Shown piece after piece: positions 28,239 to 39,898 of a stretch of 64,000 nt of DNA. Position 1 is the first letter of the stretch, and every line of letters begins with the position of its first letter. Source of the DNA: Symsagittifera roscoffensis (Eukaryota > Xenacoelomorpha > Acoela > Convolutidae); the NCBI RefSeq assembly GCF_963678635.1, contig NC_087066.1:25043411-25107410 (forward strand), read 5' to 3'. A program made the position numbers and the translations under genes. The notes under the pieces are model-generated. The model saw only the letters and a program-made list of their open reading frames with translations, ran no database searches and had not been told where the DNA came from.

Positions 28239-29141
28239 ATGGCGATGAACGACGAAGATTGTCAACTGATGGCAGAGGCTGCGGTGGTGGCAGCAAACGC
28301 CCTCGACCGACAGCAAGGTGTGTTCGGATTCGGGACGATACGTTCGAACCGGTTTCCGTCCAGCAGCTACCAGAACTGGGCGGACTGGAGGAAGCACTTT
28401 GAATGGGTGGCCGATACGAACCGGTGGGACGACGAGCAAGCCCGGATGGTCCTGCCAAATTGTCTGACGGGTTAGGCACTTGACGAATTCACCAACATGC
28501 CAGCCCACTTCCGCGAAGAAATGGAGAGATTCGAACCACCAATTTTGGCAGCGATGTTGACTGAGCTCGATCACCGCATGATGTCGTTTCAGACACAAGC
28601 TGGGGCACGAGCAGAGTTCAAGAACTTGATGCAGAGTGAAAAAGAAGTCCTCAGGGAGTTTTCCCGTCAAGTCAGATCCCTCGGTGATGTTGCGAATGGT
28701 AAGGTTGGGGCTCAGGCGAGGGACGCGATGAATCGTGAGCAGTTCATCGATGGACTTTTCGACTTCGAGCTACAGGACCAGCTATTGCGAGAAGACCTTG
28801 GGAACTTGGCACAAGCGGTCCCTCGCACAGAGGCACTGGATCTAGTGAACAAATCATCAAGGGCCAGGAACAGAAAGAGACTGCATCTTGGACGCGTGTC
28901 GGAGGGCATTCCCGAGACAACGGCTGAAACCAGTGTGGGGAGCGGATTGAGTGGGCGAGCACCTCAAGTGGGGACGAGCTCGGGTCGTCAACCAAAGGGT
29001 ACAGACCAAAGGATCGACCAATTGGTGAGTGCTCAGGGTGACCACTTGACGCAGATGCAGAATATGACAGCCATGATGGGTAGGTTCGTTAACTCTGTTA
29101 TCCCCGCACTCCACCCGGAAAACCTACCCCGACAAGAATAG
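28239..29141 (+). pseudogene. gag: Gag of the decayed Ty3/gypsy element
   Basis: ATG at 28239. The capsid-like part (SSSYQNWADWRKHFEWV, FREEMERFEPPIL, later LREFSRQVRSLG) runs to 29141 but is interrupted by UAG at 28473-28475, after which the same frame continues (next ATG 28497). The UAG probably replaced a CAG. A zinc-knuckle-like segment lies downstream at about 29255-29300 in another frame (CGQPGHFAKQF); the first and last cysteines of CCHC read Phe there. The gene is therefore doubly damaged. Confidence 0.8.
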
Positions 29142-29163
29142 GTTCAGCGACCCAGGCAACTGT

Positions 29164-30291
29164 TTGACCCCTACCCTGGCAAAAGTCGGCAAAGCTTTCA
29201 ATCCAATGCAGGGGGGAGGTATGGGATGGAAAGTACGATACCCCGCGGTAATTTTTCTCTTGTGGGCAACCCGGACACTTCGCGAAGCAGTTTCCCCTGA
29301 AAACTTCGGATCCTTTAAACTAACAGGGGCCGGGACAGTAGAGGCATTCCAAGGAGGGTTTGTCCCGGCCAAATTTAAGAGACAACAACAGATAAATCGG
29401 GGTCCCCCGAACAGTGACGTTTCCCTGCGAGACCCCAAACCCCAGAAGCCCCCTCCTACCGTGAGATGGAGCGATGGCCCTACCGCGACCGAACAAGTGC
29501 AGTCCTTGATCCATGAGGCAAGCCCCAGCAAAGTGGTGGAACCGAAAAGAACCGTGACTAGCCAGTGTCAGACCGAAAAGTCTTTGGAGTTTGTGAGTGC
29601 GTGTCAGGTGCCTGAAGCACCTTTCGGACGTACAGCAGAAGCTAGCGTGGGGGGGGGGACCAGTGTAAAAGCTTTGGTGGATACTGGAGCCACAATCAAC
29701 CTCATCCGCAGTGTAACTTACGATGGATTGAGGGAGCGCCCAAGCCTGAAACCCTACTACGGTTCCCTACAGACCGCAGATGGACGTCATGTGGCCGTAG
29801 ATGGTTGCACTACAATGAAGTTGAAATTCGGGTCAATCGATGACGACATAGAAGCCTTGGTAGTCCCAGAATTAAAAGCCGAGATGATTATAGGATTGCG
29901 ATCCCTGAAGCAATTCCAGTGCTCCTTGGACTTTCATTGTGACAACTTGTGGACCGGACCGCAAGAAGGGTCGATTGTCCCTTTGCATTACGAACAATTG
30001 ACATTCTCCTCGTCCCAACCGGAGGCGACCCAGTGTGTGGATGACCCACAAGGACTTCTATCATCCCCAGAGCCACCCGATACAAACTCAGCAGCTACCG
30101 GGGACGCCTGGCAACCCAACCAATCCCCGACAGACACAGAGGAGAGCGGTCACGAGTACGATGATGACCACGACGTTTGGGTCGATCGATCTACAAGTGG
30201 AAGCGAGGCGTCACTTGGACGAAGACATCGAGAAGATTTTGGAGTTAGCGGCACCGGGACTGACAGGGACCGAGAGAGACAGGCTTGCTGA
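29164..30291 (+). pseudogene. Gag C-terminus and aspartic protease of the decayed element
   Basis: The protease active site is VKALVDTGATINLIRS at about residues 175-190, with the second conserved patch EMIIGLRSLKQF about 80 residues later. The N-terminal part reads partly in a wrong frame relative to Gag, because the knuckle region is shifted. The end of the ORF overlaps the next frame (30035-30475), where the sequence leading to RT continues, which shows a frameshift near 30.2 kb. Confidence 0.75.
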
Positions 30292-31182
30292 CCTTGTCCG
30301 ATCATACCGGGACGTGTTTGCTCTAACCGATGCCGAGTTAGGACGAACCAATTTAGTGACACATCGGATCGATACGGGGGACACGGGCCCAATAAAGATA
30401 CCTGTTCATCGGACACTCCAGCCAAAATGCCGATCATCAGAGACGAAGTTTAGAGCATGCTGGAGAAAGGAGTGATCCGACCTTCCAAAAGCCCCTATAG
30501 TGCCCCAATTGTCTTACAGACATAGAAGGACGGGAGTTGCGTGGACTATCGGAAGTTGAATGATGTGACGGTCAAGGTCGCTTTCCCAATTCCGAAAATC
30601 CATCAAACGTTCGATGCACTCAAGGGACAGAAATAATTCTCGTCTCTGGACTTGGCAAGCGGGTATTGGCAAGTGCCCGTAGCCGAGGAAGACCGACACA
30701 AGACTGCCTTCGTGACCCCAGATGGAGGATTCTACGAGTATGTAATGAAGCCCTTCGGGTTGTCCAACGCCCCTGGGACGTTCCAGCGACTCATGAATGA
30801 GCTGTTTCGGGAACATTTGTGGAAGTGGGCTCTAGTGTTTCTTGACGATGTCTTGGTCTACAGTAGGTGTGAAGAAGACCACTTCTCACACCTGAAGGCT
30901 ACATTCCAGCTACTTAGGGAGTCAAACTTGAAGCTCAAACCGAAGAAGTGCAGGCTGGTTCAGAGGGAGGTCACTTACCTGAGCCACATAATTGGAAACG
31001 AAGGTATCCAAGTGGACCCCAAGAAAGTGGAAGTGGTTGAGAAATGGCCAGTACCCACCACGGTTACAGGAATCAGATCTTTACTCGGCTTCTGCAACTA
31101 CTACCGTGGGTTTGTGAAGGACTTCGCGGAGATTGCAAGCCCATTGTCCGCATTGACGAAAAAGAAGGTGCCTTTCATTTGA
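30200..31182 (+). pseudogene. pol: reverse transcriptase of the decayed element
   Basis: The RT is recognisable from VIRPSKSPYSAPIV through VDYRKLNDVT, SLDLASGYWQVPV (first catalytic Asp), FGLSNAPGTFQRLM and FLDDVLVYS to LLGFCNYYRGFV. The frame holds UAG at 30451 and 30523, UAA at 30634 and UGA at 31180. The part from 30637 to 31179 is uninterrupted. The stops lie at positions where other members have sense codons (for example the UGA replaces an expected Trp). Confidence 0.88.
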
Positions 31183-32173
31183 ACCGGCGAATGTCAGACA
31201 GCCTTCGATAGACTGCGGAAGGAGCTCGTCATGGCTTCAGTACTGGAGTTTCCCGACTACACGGGGACTTTATATTGATACGGATGCGAGCAATACCAGT
31301 TTAGGTGCGGTGCTCTCGAATGTCATCAACGGGGAGGAAAGACTCCTCGTCTTTGCCAGCAGGGTGATGTCCAAAACGGAGACGAACTACTCTACGACAA
31401 AACGAGAAGCATTAGCCGTCGTGCCGGCGGTGAAGTGGTTCAAGTCTTATATCTGGGGCGTGAAGTTTGTCCTGCGGACTGACCGCTCCAGTCTCCAATG
31501 GCTCTTCAAACAGAAAGAGCCCGATGGGATGACATTCCGAATGCAGCAGCAGCTTCAGGAGTTTGACTTCAATGTGGTCCATAGAGCCGGGGCAAAACAC
31601 GGAAATGCGGATGGGCTCTCCAGAATGCTAGAAGAGGGGCCCGACTGGATGCCAGGGGAGAAAGAGAAAGCATTCGGATCCTGCCCAGAGCCAATTTCCC
31701 TCGAGGAGGCCTTACAGGAAGTAAATCAACACCGAGTGGAGACTGTTGCAATGGTCAGTGATGAAACCGATGGAGAGGAGGAAGTGGATACAATCACCTG
31801 GGAAAGGACTCCCTCAGAAATCTCCGCTCTCCAAAAAGAGGACAAAGCGGTTGCTCAGGTGTTCTACTGGGCCAGTTTGGAATCTGAAACTGGTGATAGG
31901 CCTTCACTAGGGACGAGCCTAGTTCCCAAATACCAAGCGATTCAATACGGTCCCGAGGCCCTAGCATACTGGTCAAGATGGAACGAGCTAAGTATCCGCG
32001 GAGGGGTCCTATACAAGAAGTGGTTCCCGAAGGATGACAGGGGGCCAATCTTGCAGACGGTGGTCCCAGCAGCGGGACGAAGGGAGATCCTGAACCAGCT
32101 TGACTCATCCCAGACCAGTGGTGGACACTTTGCGGTAGAGAAGGCGCTAGCCCGGATCTGCCAGCGGTTCTGA
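31183..32173 (+). pseudogene. pol: RNase H and connection of the decayed element
   Basis: After the UGA the RT frame continues to about 31275 (QTAFDRLRKELV), and RNase H then proceeds in another frame from 31274: IDTDASNTSLGAVL (Asp), TTKREALAVV (Glu), LRTDRSSLQWL (Asp), HRAGAKHGNADGLSR. An acidic connection and the start of the integrase zinc domain (SGGHFAVEKALARI) follow before a stop at 32171-32173. Confidence 0.85.
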
Positions 32174-32183
32174 TGGGCCCACA

Positions 32184-33582
32184 ATGAGGCCGGATGTGGA
32201 AAAGAAGGTTCAGTGGTGCCTCACCTGTGCAGCCCGAAGCACCGGTGGGAAAAAAAGGGTGGCTGGCTTGATCATTTTTCAAGTGGGAATTCGATTCAGC
32301 ACTGTCGCAGCGGACATTCTCGGACCAGTAACGTTAGCCACACGGACGCGGGCTAAGCACATCTTAGTCATGACCGACTTGTTCACCAAATATGCGGTCG
32401 CGGTATCCCTAGTGTCAACGGACTCTGCGGAAGTGGCACGGGAGTTAGTGGAACATTGAGTACTGAAGTTTGGAGCACCGAATGTGCTGCAAAAGGATCA
32501 GGGCAAGAACTTTGGAAGCAACCTCATACTGGAAATGTGCCGACTCCTAGGAATCGATAAATCACGAACTTCCCCCTATCATCCCCAAGGAAATGAACAA
32601 GTTGAACGCCATAACAGGGTGATAGCAGATGTCATCTCGAAGTACTGCGCCGACAACCCGAGAACGTGGGATACAGTTCTGCCGTACTTGAACTTTTTCT
32701 ATAATACCACGATCCACAGGACCACAGGCGCGAGCCCTTTAATCTTGTCCACGGACAAGAATGTCAGTACCCGATTGACTTGTTTTATCCGAAGCCACAC
32801 GATGAAGTGCACACCCAAGATGTCTTTGTGGTGTGGTTGAACGAGCAGTTCCGCGATGCCCACAGCAGCGCTCGGGAGCTTCTGGCGACAATCAGCGCCG
32901 ACAAAAAGATCAGTGTAGGAAGAAGGTCCACGGCGATCCTTACGAGATAGGTGACAAAGTATGGGTTTGAGCGAAGGAGAAGATAAAGTCGAAGAAGTTT
33001 TTCCTACCCTGGGAGGGTCCTTACGTGATCTTGTCGAAAGTCTCTGAAGTCAACTATAAAGTGGCAAAGGTGACTACCTCCAACGAGGTACGGTTCCTCC
33101 AGTTCAACATGCTCAAACCCTATGTGGAAGAAGTGGCAAACCCCAACGAAGAGACAAATAGAGCGAGAGCAACCCCATCGCGCTCGGGTGGATTCTTCGA
33201 GGACCCGGGAGCCGAGGATGAGGATGTAGAACTAGACTCCAAGGAAAGGGGCAACCATGGGTTCAGACCCTTACGATTGTACGGCCTTCCTACTGTCCCG
33301 CCATTTCACACGGAAATTGACCTTCCTAATGAGCGGCTACCCGAAGCTGAAGTATTTCTCCCCGAAGCCGACGTGGTGGAGACTTACGATGCAGCGGATT
33401 TTGAAACCAGGAAGGAAGACGAACACTTAGCGCTTCCGGTGGTGCAGAACGAGGAGCCCCCGGAACCAGCGGCGAGCCAGGAACAGGGAGGCCAGCCAGC
33501 AGAGAAGAGCGAGGGCCGAACCACTCGTACACGACGATGCCCTCCACAACGATTCGGCATCGACGAATTTGTGTGGCGCTAG
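32184..33582 (+). pseudogene. pol: integrase of the decayed element
   Basis: Zinc-domain cysteines (WCLTCAARS), then the core with AADILGPV (first Asp), KDQGKNFGS (second Asp) and HPQGNEQVERHN (Glu). The frame has UGA at 32457-32459, shifts near 32.76 kb, has a UGA at 32968-32970 and then gives the GPY/F segment (FLPWEGPYVILSKV). An acidic tail of about 150 residues ends at 33582. The order and motifs are those of a full-length Ty3 integrase, but it cannot be translated as one protein. Confidence 0.85.
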
Positions 33583-34308
33583 TGGCCAACTCAAATCAGC
33601 CTAAAACACTTTTTGATACTTTCATCCAACCACTGTATTTGCCATTTACTTCGATTGATCCGTATACCCTTGGACAAAGGAGGGACTGGGAAACTTGAAA
33701 TTTCGGAATGATTAGTATGGGATAGTTGAGAAGTTTGATGGTGTAATCATATGGGTCTCTTACTGAAAGTACTTAAAGGGGGAAGAAAGATTCGAAACCT
33801 CCCCGGTCTTTTCCTTAAATTAGTGCTGTTTAGATTATAAACTGTAATTTGGGACTCAACCCATGGCGGGTCGACTGGTCGTGAGTTGAAACTTTATTTA
33901 TTTGGACTGTAACTATATAACCATGGTATGGGGTGCTTTTTTGTAATCAGGAGTCACTCCACCTCTCGGAAATTTACCTGGGCATGATAGAAACACGAGA
34001 GGTTGGGTTGTGCCAAGCGGAGTAATTTTATAAGAGTCAAGTCCCCAGTCAGGTATTCATCTGACGCTTTTCCAGTGCTATCTACCAGGACGTGTGTAAC
34101 CTATATACCATGGGGACTGACTGACTAATCTGCGATAGGAATTAGGACTACTGCCTCGCAATTGGAACGTGGAACTATGGATAGGTTGTTTTTCTACGAG
34201 CAGTAGTGAACGGGTATTTACGTGGTAGCTATAGGTTTAGTGGTAGTTGGTATGGGATTTTGGTATGATTGATTGTTTACCCTTATTGAGGACAATAAGT
34301 GAATAGGA
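33583..34308 (+). other. 3' untranslated part of the decayed element
   Basis: About 725 bp between the integrase stop and the 3' LTR with no ORF of note. The purine-rich gaggacaataagtgaatagga immediately before TGTAAG is the probable polypurine tract region, imperfect as expected for an old copy. Confidence 0.5.
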
Positions 34309-36363
34309 TGTAAGTTCGCAATTTTCACACGTGATAATCGGACCGACCTCGTGCGTCGACAGAAATTAAGCGTAGGCGCGAAACTATTGGCGGGGGATTT
34401 GATAGATAGTTAAAAGTGATACTTACCAGTTCAGATAGCTAATTTTATCCCCATGCTATTTTGAATGTAACCAATTTTGATAAAATAAGATCAAAAGTCA
34501 CCAATTTTGACAAAAGAGCGCAAAATCTGGAAACCCCCCACCCCCGGATTAGGAACCACTGGTCCGATCCCTGTGAAAACTGGTGGGTGAATAATAGAGA
34601 TGATTTTAGCCGGGCATGCCAATTTCCAGACCCCTGGGACCCATGGGGAGCGAGTGATAATGATTTCCGAAAATGCAATTAGCACTTTTTGTAAACCGGT
34701 AACTAATGGTCAGAATGACTTCATATTGCAATATGTTGTAGCCCTAGGCGAGGGAAATTCACCACCGGGATTTTGAACGCATCCGGTTATTAGCTCCGGT
34801 TTTACGCCCTATGTAAACAAAACCCACTTTTTGTTATTTCTCGACCCCTGATAATGCTAGGAGGCTGAAACTTGGGGGGATGGTAGGTTGGGGAAGACCT
34901 ATAATGTATTAATGTTTGGACCCAATCCGGCGGCTACGTCGGAAGCTATTAGCAATTGAAAATTGAATTAGGCTATTAACACCTGATAGTGATAATTGAC
35001 TTGTGATTGTAATGCACCAATGTGATGGGGGGGCCCAACCCAGTAGGGGGACCGCTAATGACCCAACCCTCTCCAGAACTTCCTATGGGGTGAAAATGGC
35101 AATTTAGGGAAAAGTGTTAATTGACCCAATATTTTCGAAAATATGGGAAGGTATAGTCCGATATGAATGAAACTTAGTGGGAATAATCTCCCTTCGAAAA
35201 TAGGACGTTTGGACGAGTTTGACTTCATTTGACCTCGGATGACTTCTAAGAGGTCATTTGGCATTTTTGACCCCAAGACCCCCGGAACCCCCTGAAAAGC
35301 AACAAATTAGCTTTTAAGAACCCGTAAGGGGTACTTATCCAACTGGGGAGGTAAGGGGAGGCCCCTAAATCGAGAATTTCTAGTTTTGATCTTTGTACCC
35401 GAGCGAAACGGATTTTTTGTAATTAGCAAACATTGGAGTCAGTTTAACCCACACCACTTGGATTTTCGATAAGAACGACAAACAAGTAAAAATACAGCCC
35501 CAGACAAAAATTGGGAACATCTATTGGGGAAATGGGAATTTCGGGATGAAGATTTTATGAACAGCCCTAGCATATTAAATAAATTCTTGTGGTGTTTTTT
35601 CGGATCAAAACGGACACGGGAAAGGGAATTACCCAGCCCTTGGACTTAGGAGAATAAAATTAAAAATGACCGAAAATGGAAATTTTTCAAGTATCATTGA
35701 AGTTAAATTCCCCGTTATGTGAGAACTACCCAATTCATGGGAAAGAGAAAAAGTTAGGAAGAACTAAAATAAAATCATGCAAGGGATCATTTGTCAAATA
35801 CGATTGGGAGCTGACTTTGTAGTTGAACCCAATGTTTGCTCAGTATGTCCTGATTAACTAAGTGCCACCCCGATGTTTAATTAAAGCTGACCTAATGGTT
35901 GATTCAGCTGATAAGTCCTGAGTGGCAGCTAGTTAAGTGAATGTTAGTAGGGATAGAGAACGGTACGCCTCTGACCGAACCGAAAGTAAATAAAGATAAC
36001 GATACCCGATTAAGGACAACCACCGAACTGGACAGAACAGTAGTTAACTACTATTAAGAGTAGTTGGTTCTCAATCAGAGAAGAGAGCAATTGATACTGA
36101 GAGAGAGTATAGTTGGCTCTCCGTTAGTTAGAGAGAACGAAGGGGAGACTTATAGAATTCAGACGGTTCCTGAGATTGACTCGTGAAATTTTTAAAGTGA
36201 GTTCTCGACGCGAGATTTTTAGTGAAGCTTTGTGAAGCAAAGTTGAAAAGTTGTTTAGAATTGTTTGTAAAGTGAACTGCAAGAGGCAGCTTTCCGTAAC
36301 TTATCGCTGGTTAAATTCATTGATACTTAATAAATTGTATTCAGGCCACTTAGCGGTCCTCGT
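34309..36363 (+). repeat. 3' LTR of the decayed element, truncated by the gap
   Basis: Colinear with 25822-27863 but with many substitutions and small indels. The final about 100 bp of the LTR, the outer CA and the target duplication are hidden by the run of N. Confidence 0.88.
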
Positions 36364-36563
36364 NNNNNNNNNNNNNNNNNNNNNNNNNNNNNNNNNNNNN
36401 NNNNNNNNNNNNNNNNNNNNNNNNNNNNNNNNNNNNNNNNNNNNNNNNNNNNNNNNNNNNNNNNNNNNNNNNNNNNNNNNNNNNNNNNNNNNNNNNNNNN
36501 NNNNNNNNNNNNNNNNNNNNNNNNNNNNNNNNNNNNNNNNNNNNNNNNNNNNNNNNNNNNNNN
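36364..36563. other. assembly gap (200 N)
   Basis: The round size of 200 suggests a placeholder and not a measured length. Sequence after it does not resemble the missing LTR end, so the gap hides at least about 100 bp of LTR and the junction with host intron. Confidence 0.95.
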
Positions 36564-37669
36564 CCGTTTCTCATTAGTATACACGAAGCCCAGGTGATTT
36601 TTTTTTCAGGTATGTTGTGCTCAAGTTTCTCTATTAATATTTGATGATCTTTGAGCTAGATTGAAAAAAAACTCGAAGTCTTACTAGGGTAATTTTACTA
36701 AGAACTAATTGTTTGTCTAATTTTGTGATGTTTTCAATCAATTCTTTTTTCCTTCTTTTAATCTCAAATGGACTATCCACTCAAATGGACTATCCTCGAC
36801 AGGACTGTTAAGGCCTACTGATAGCTCCTCTGCGATTCGCAGGAACTACAATTATTATTATTATTATCTGGATATGCACAAATCAAACCAATTTGGCGCA
36901 ACCAGTAAAAAGATCTGTCTTGAAGTGATCTCATCTATCGTACCGAAGTTAATGAGTGTTGCAGATTTTTGGTCGATTTTAAAATGCAAAATATATTTCC
37001 AGTTATGAGCTAAAACTGTAAGTTTTTACAGTTTTTGCATGTACACAAAAACTCTTCTCGAGAAGTTATTCAATCAAATTCAAGCTACAAATCAAGTTGC
37101 CTCATCTTCACGTTGCATCCAGTTTTATCACAACGAATAATAATATAAAAAATGCTAAAGAATCAGATCATATAAGTCGATCCAAAATTTTTGGGCTATC
37201 TAGATTACCGTTAGATGGTTAGACAGTTGCATTAGAATATTAGATTTTTTTGTGCGCATGATTTTTTTTTGATCAAATGAAATGTTCTGAAATTTTGTGA
37301 TTATTTATTTTTTGAGTCAATCAAAAAAATTTTGCGAGCTCTTGTAAAATTTAAAGAGTTGATATTGCCATAAGCTTCTGCGCGGCAATCTAATTAAAAA
37401 AAAAACATTTTGTTTGAGTTCTTTTTGAGATATCCTATTTTGGCACACATTTTTCTGCCGCCAGCAAATTTTTGAAAAAGCTAAATGAGTATTTTTCAAC
37501 TTTTTTTTCATCGGTTGATGTTGGCAACCAAAAATGAAGGAAAAAAATGTCCCTCAATTGCCTAATGGGATTTGAAACCATATAACAGAAACAATTCGTT
37601 TGATTATGCGTTCACTTTCTTTGCAGGTAAACTTATCGGCAATGAGCTGTTTGGCGGAAGATAGTTGTG
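36564..37669. other. intron sequence with a possible LINE 3' end
   Basis: AT-rich. At about 36776-36870 a GC-richer block (aggcctactgatagctcctc, gcgattcgcaggaac) ends in (ATT)n, which resembles the 3' end of an RTE- or CR1-type LINE with a microsatellite tail. No reverse transcriptase is visible. No gene was seen. Confidence 0.3.
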
Positions 37670-37845
37670 CAGGGGCGGATCTAGGATTTTCTCGAGGGGG
37701 AAGGGGCGCTTTAAATAAAAAAAGGACAAAAAGGGATTTTAGAATGTTTTGACCAAAAAGCGCGCTTTTTTAACGCGCGCTCCCCTTCAAAATTAGTGTA
37801 TATTGGCGCCGAAGGGTTAGTCGGCCGAAAATGGATGGCTTAACG
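37670..37845 (-). mobile_element. truncated hAT-type MITE
   Basis: Begins CAGGGGCGGATCTAGGATTT, the terminal repeat of the family (here the end that reads ..CCTAGATCCGCCCCTG in the complete copies). It continues through the shared inner block (gcgcgctccccttcaaaat, then ggcgccgaagg) and stops matching near 37845, so the other terminus is missing. Confidence 0.6.
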
Positions 37846-39630
37846 AATACCAAGAGGCTTTGCCTTTGATTGGTGAGGTGTTTGAATTCCTGAGGCCTAC
37901 ATTTTTTCAAAGGTGTTTTTCGCGTCAACGTATTGAACACTTAATGGCAGAGTTCGCGCCAAAAAATGCCTTTTGTGCCCAAAGTTCTCAAAAACTTTTT
38001 CAAAATACAAGGCAAATGAAATTGTTAGTTTTATCGTAGAACTACTTGTATCTTTCGAAAAGACTGTTGGCAGAATTACAACGTTAAAAAAAATACCCCA
38101 ATGCATTCTATCCATTTCGATACAATCATAGCTGCGGCAATATTTATGCTGATAATCGATTCCATTGTGGTAGATATGGCCTCTACACTAACTTCTTCTA
38201 AATTCTATATAAAAATCAGAATCATTTTTCTGTTGCGAATTCCTTACTTGATTTCAAATGAAAATTATACAACCCTAGAGCTCAGATAAAAACCTGATTG
38301 TCTAGCAAGATGTCAATTTATCTCCTATACCGGTTTATAATCCAGACAATGCAGAGCAATTTCTTGTCAAAATGAAAGTACAGGCTGATGGCCACACTTA
38401 CCGTTCATTAAAAATCAAGCATTATTGTGCCTGAATATGCCGAAGGGCTCTGAAAATGTTTTGCCTGCATATTCCATTGGGAGACCAGGGGGTTCGAATT
38501 GCTGAAGGGTGGGGGGGGGGGGTTGGGTTCGGGGCGTTCTTTTCTAAATCTGCCTCTGGTTGAGCTACATGAGCATCAAATGATTGCTCGCAGGCATCAC
38601 AAATGCGCCACAAATTGTTGATATGTTTTGCAAAGCGGCAATTAAAGCATGAAAAAACTCGTTCTAAATTGCTTGACGACAGTTTGATCAAATTTTGCTC
38701 ACTTGATATTTTGCACGCTCTGGCGACGTTTGAATAACTAACTCTGCAACGCAATTGATTAAAAAGAAAACTTCATCAACTTCACTAGAAAACTGAACCA
38801 CAGTCTTAATCTGCAGGCGTTTTCTTTAAGTCTAAGTTGATTAAAATGAGCATTTTTCGTTACGCTTGAATCAACTAGTAGCAAAAATTTCCGCGTAGTT
38901 TAAAAATGTTAACTAACTTGACTCTAAAAAGTTGATTACAGCAGTTTTTTTCTAGTATTTTGGAAGCAGAAACTGTCAAACTGACAACAACTTTTCCGAC
39001 TTGAGTTTGAAAATTTTCTTTGCGATTAAAAACTCAAACTTAATGAGGCACCGTGTGCAGAAACATTTGAATTTTTGATCGGCAAGCAGTTTTTTTGAAA
39101 GATTTTCTCTAATCGCCATTTCTACATTTTGAGCACGATCGAAGCTCTAAAATGACTCCGCACTAAAAAGAAAAATGGGATGAAAAAATTGATTTGACTC
39201 TTTTTATAGGACTAAACAAAAGAATATATTGATTGTTGAAAAGCACTTCTCAATCATCTTTTAATATATTTTCAATAAGACTTCAAAAAATAGGGTTGAT
39301 TGACCTAATGGTATAAATTGTCTCAATTTAACTGAAAGAAACGATGAAAAACAACTTTTATAGCCAATTGCAACTATTCTAAAATCTAAAACAACAATAT
39401 AACTCTTGCCTCAGATGTTTTTAAAAGATTATGGTGGTCTGCTATATAGTTAAGAAAAAAAGTTTTAAAAAGCACATAAAATAGTAAACATAATTTCTAA
39501 CTAATTATCAGTAGTCCGTGTCTAAAATGATGATTGACCCACTAGTTGATTAGTCTGCCTAATCACTGTCAGTGTTTTGGGTCGTCAGTACTTCTCGATC
39601 CACGATGCCGCGTTCTTTTTTACTTCAAAT
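37846..39630. other. intron sequence, no gene recognised
   Basis: AT-rich. At about 38495-38556 a poly-G run and a TCTAAATCTGCCTCTGG end look like a heavily decayed MITE terminus. The minus-strand ORF at 38422-38754 (110 codons) has two CxxC pairs but no recognised family, and overlaps that MITE remnant. Confidence 0.4.
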
Positions 39631-39898
39631 TTATAATAGTTCGGAGGCCGTATCTTATAATAGTTCTGAGATCGTAAAAGAATAGAAAACAAAAAAATTT
39701 AAAAGAAACAGAAAGAATCTAAACGATTTTTTGGAGACCTGAATTATAGTCTAACTGGATTATGATTTATAATTCAGATCATAATTCATGTCTCCAAAAA
39801 AAATTCGTAGATTCTTTTCTGTTTCTTTCAGTTTTTTGTTTTCCATTCTTTTACGATCTCAGAATTATTATACGATACGATCTCCGAATTATTATGAG
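39631..39898. repeat. long fold-back (inverted) repeat
   Basis: The arms at about 39631-39750 and 39781-39898 are imperfect reverse complements. Examples are gttctgagatcgtaaaagaa against ttcttttacgatctcagaat, and gattttttggagacctgaat against attcatgtctcc. A spacer of about 30 bp separates them. It would form a hairpin of about 115 bp per arm. It is probably a fold-back MITE; no clear target duplication was read. Confidence 0.7.

Larger units (their letters stand above)
25822..36363 (+). mobile_element. decayed Ty3/gypsy retrotransposon with 2.1-kb LTRs (3' end lost in gap)
   Basis: Long direct repeats at 25822-27967 and 34309-36363 flank gag, protease, RT, RNase H and integrase on the plus strand in Ty3/gypsy order. 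The interior is close to 50% GC, against roughly one third around it. LTR copies differ by many substitutions and small indels, so the insertion is old compared with the neighbouring element. Gag and pol hold several stops and frameshifts. No env-like ORF is visible. The 3' LTR runs into the assembly gap, so the outer border and target duplication cannot be read. Confidence 0.92.
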
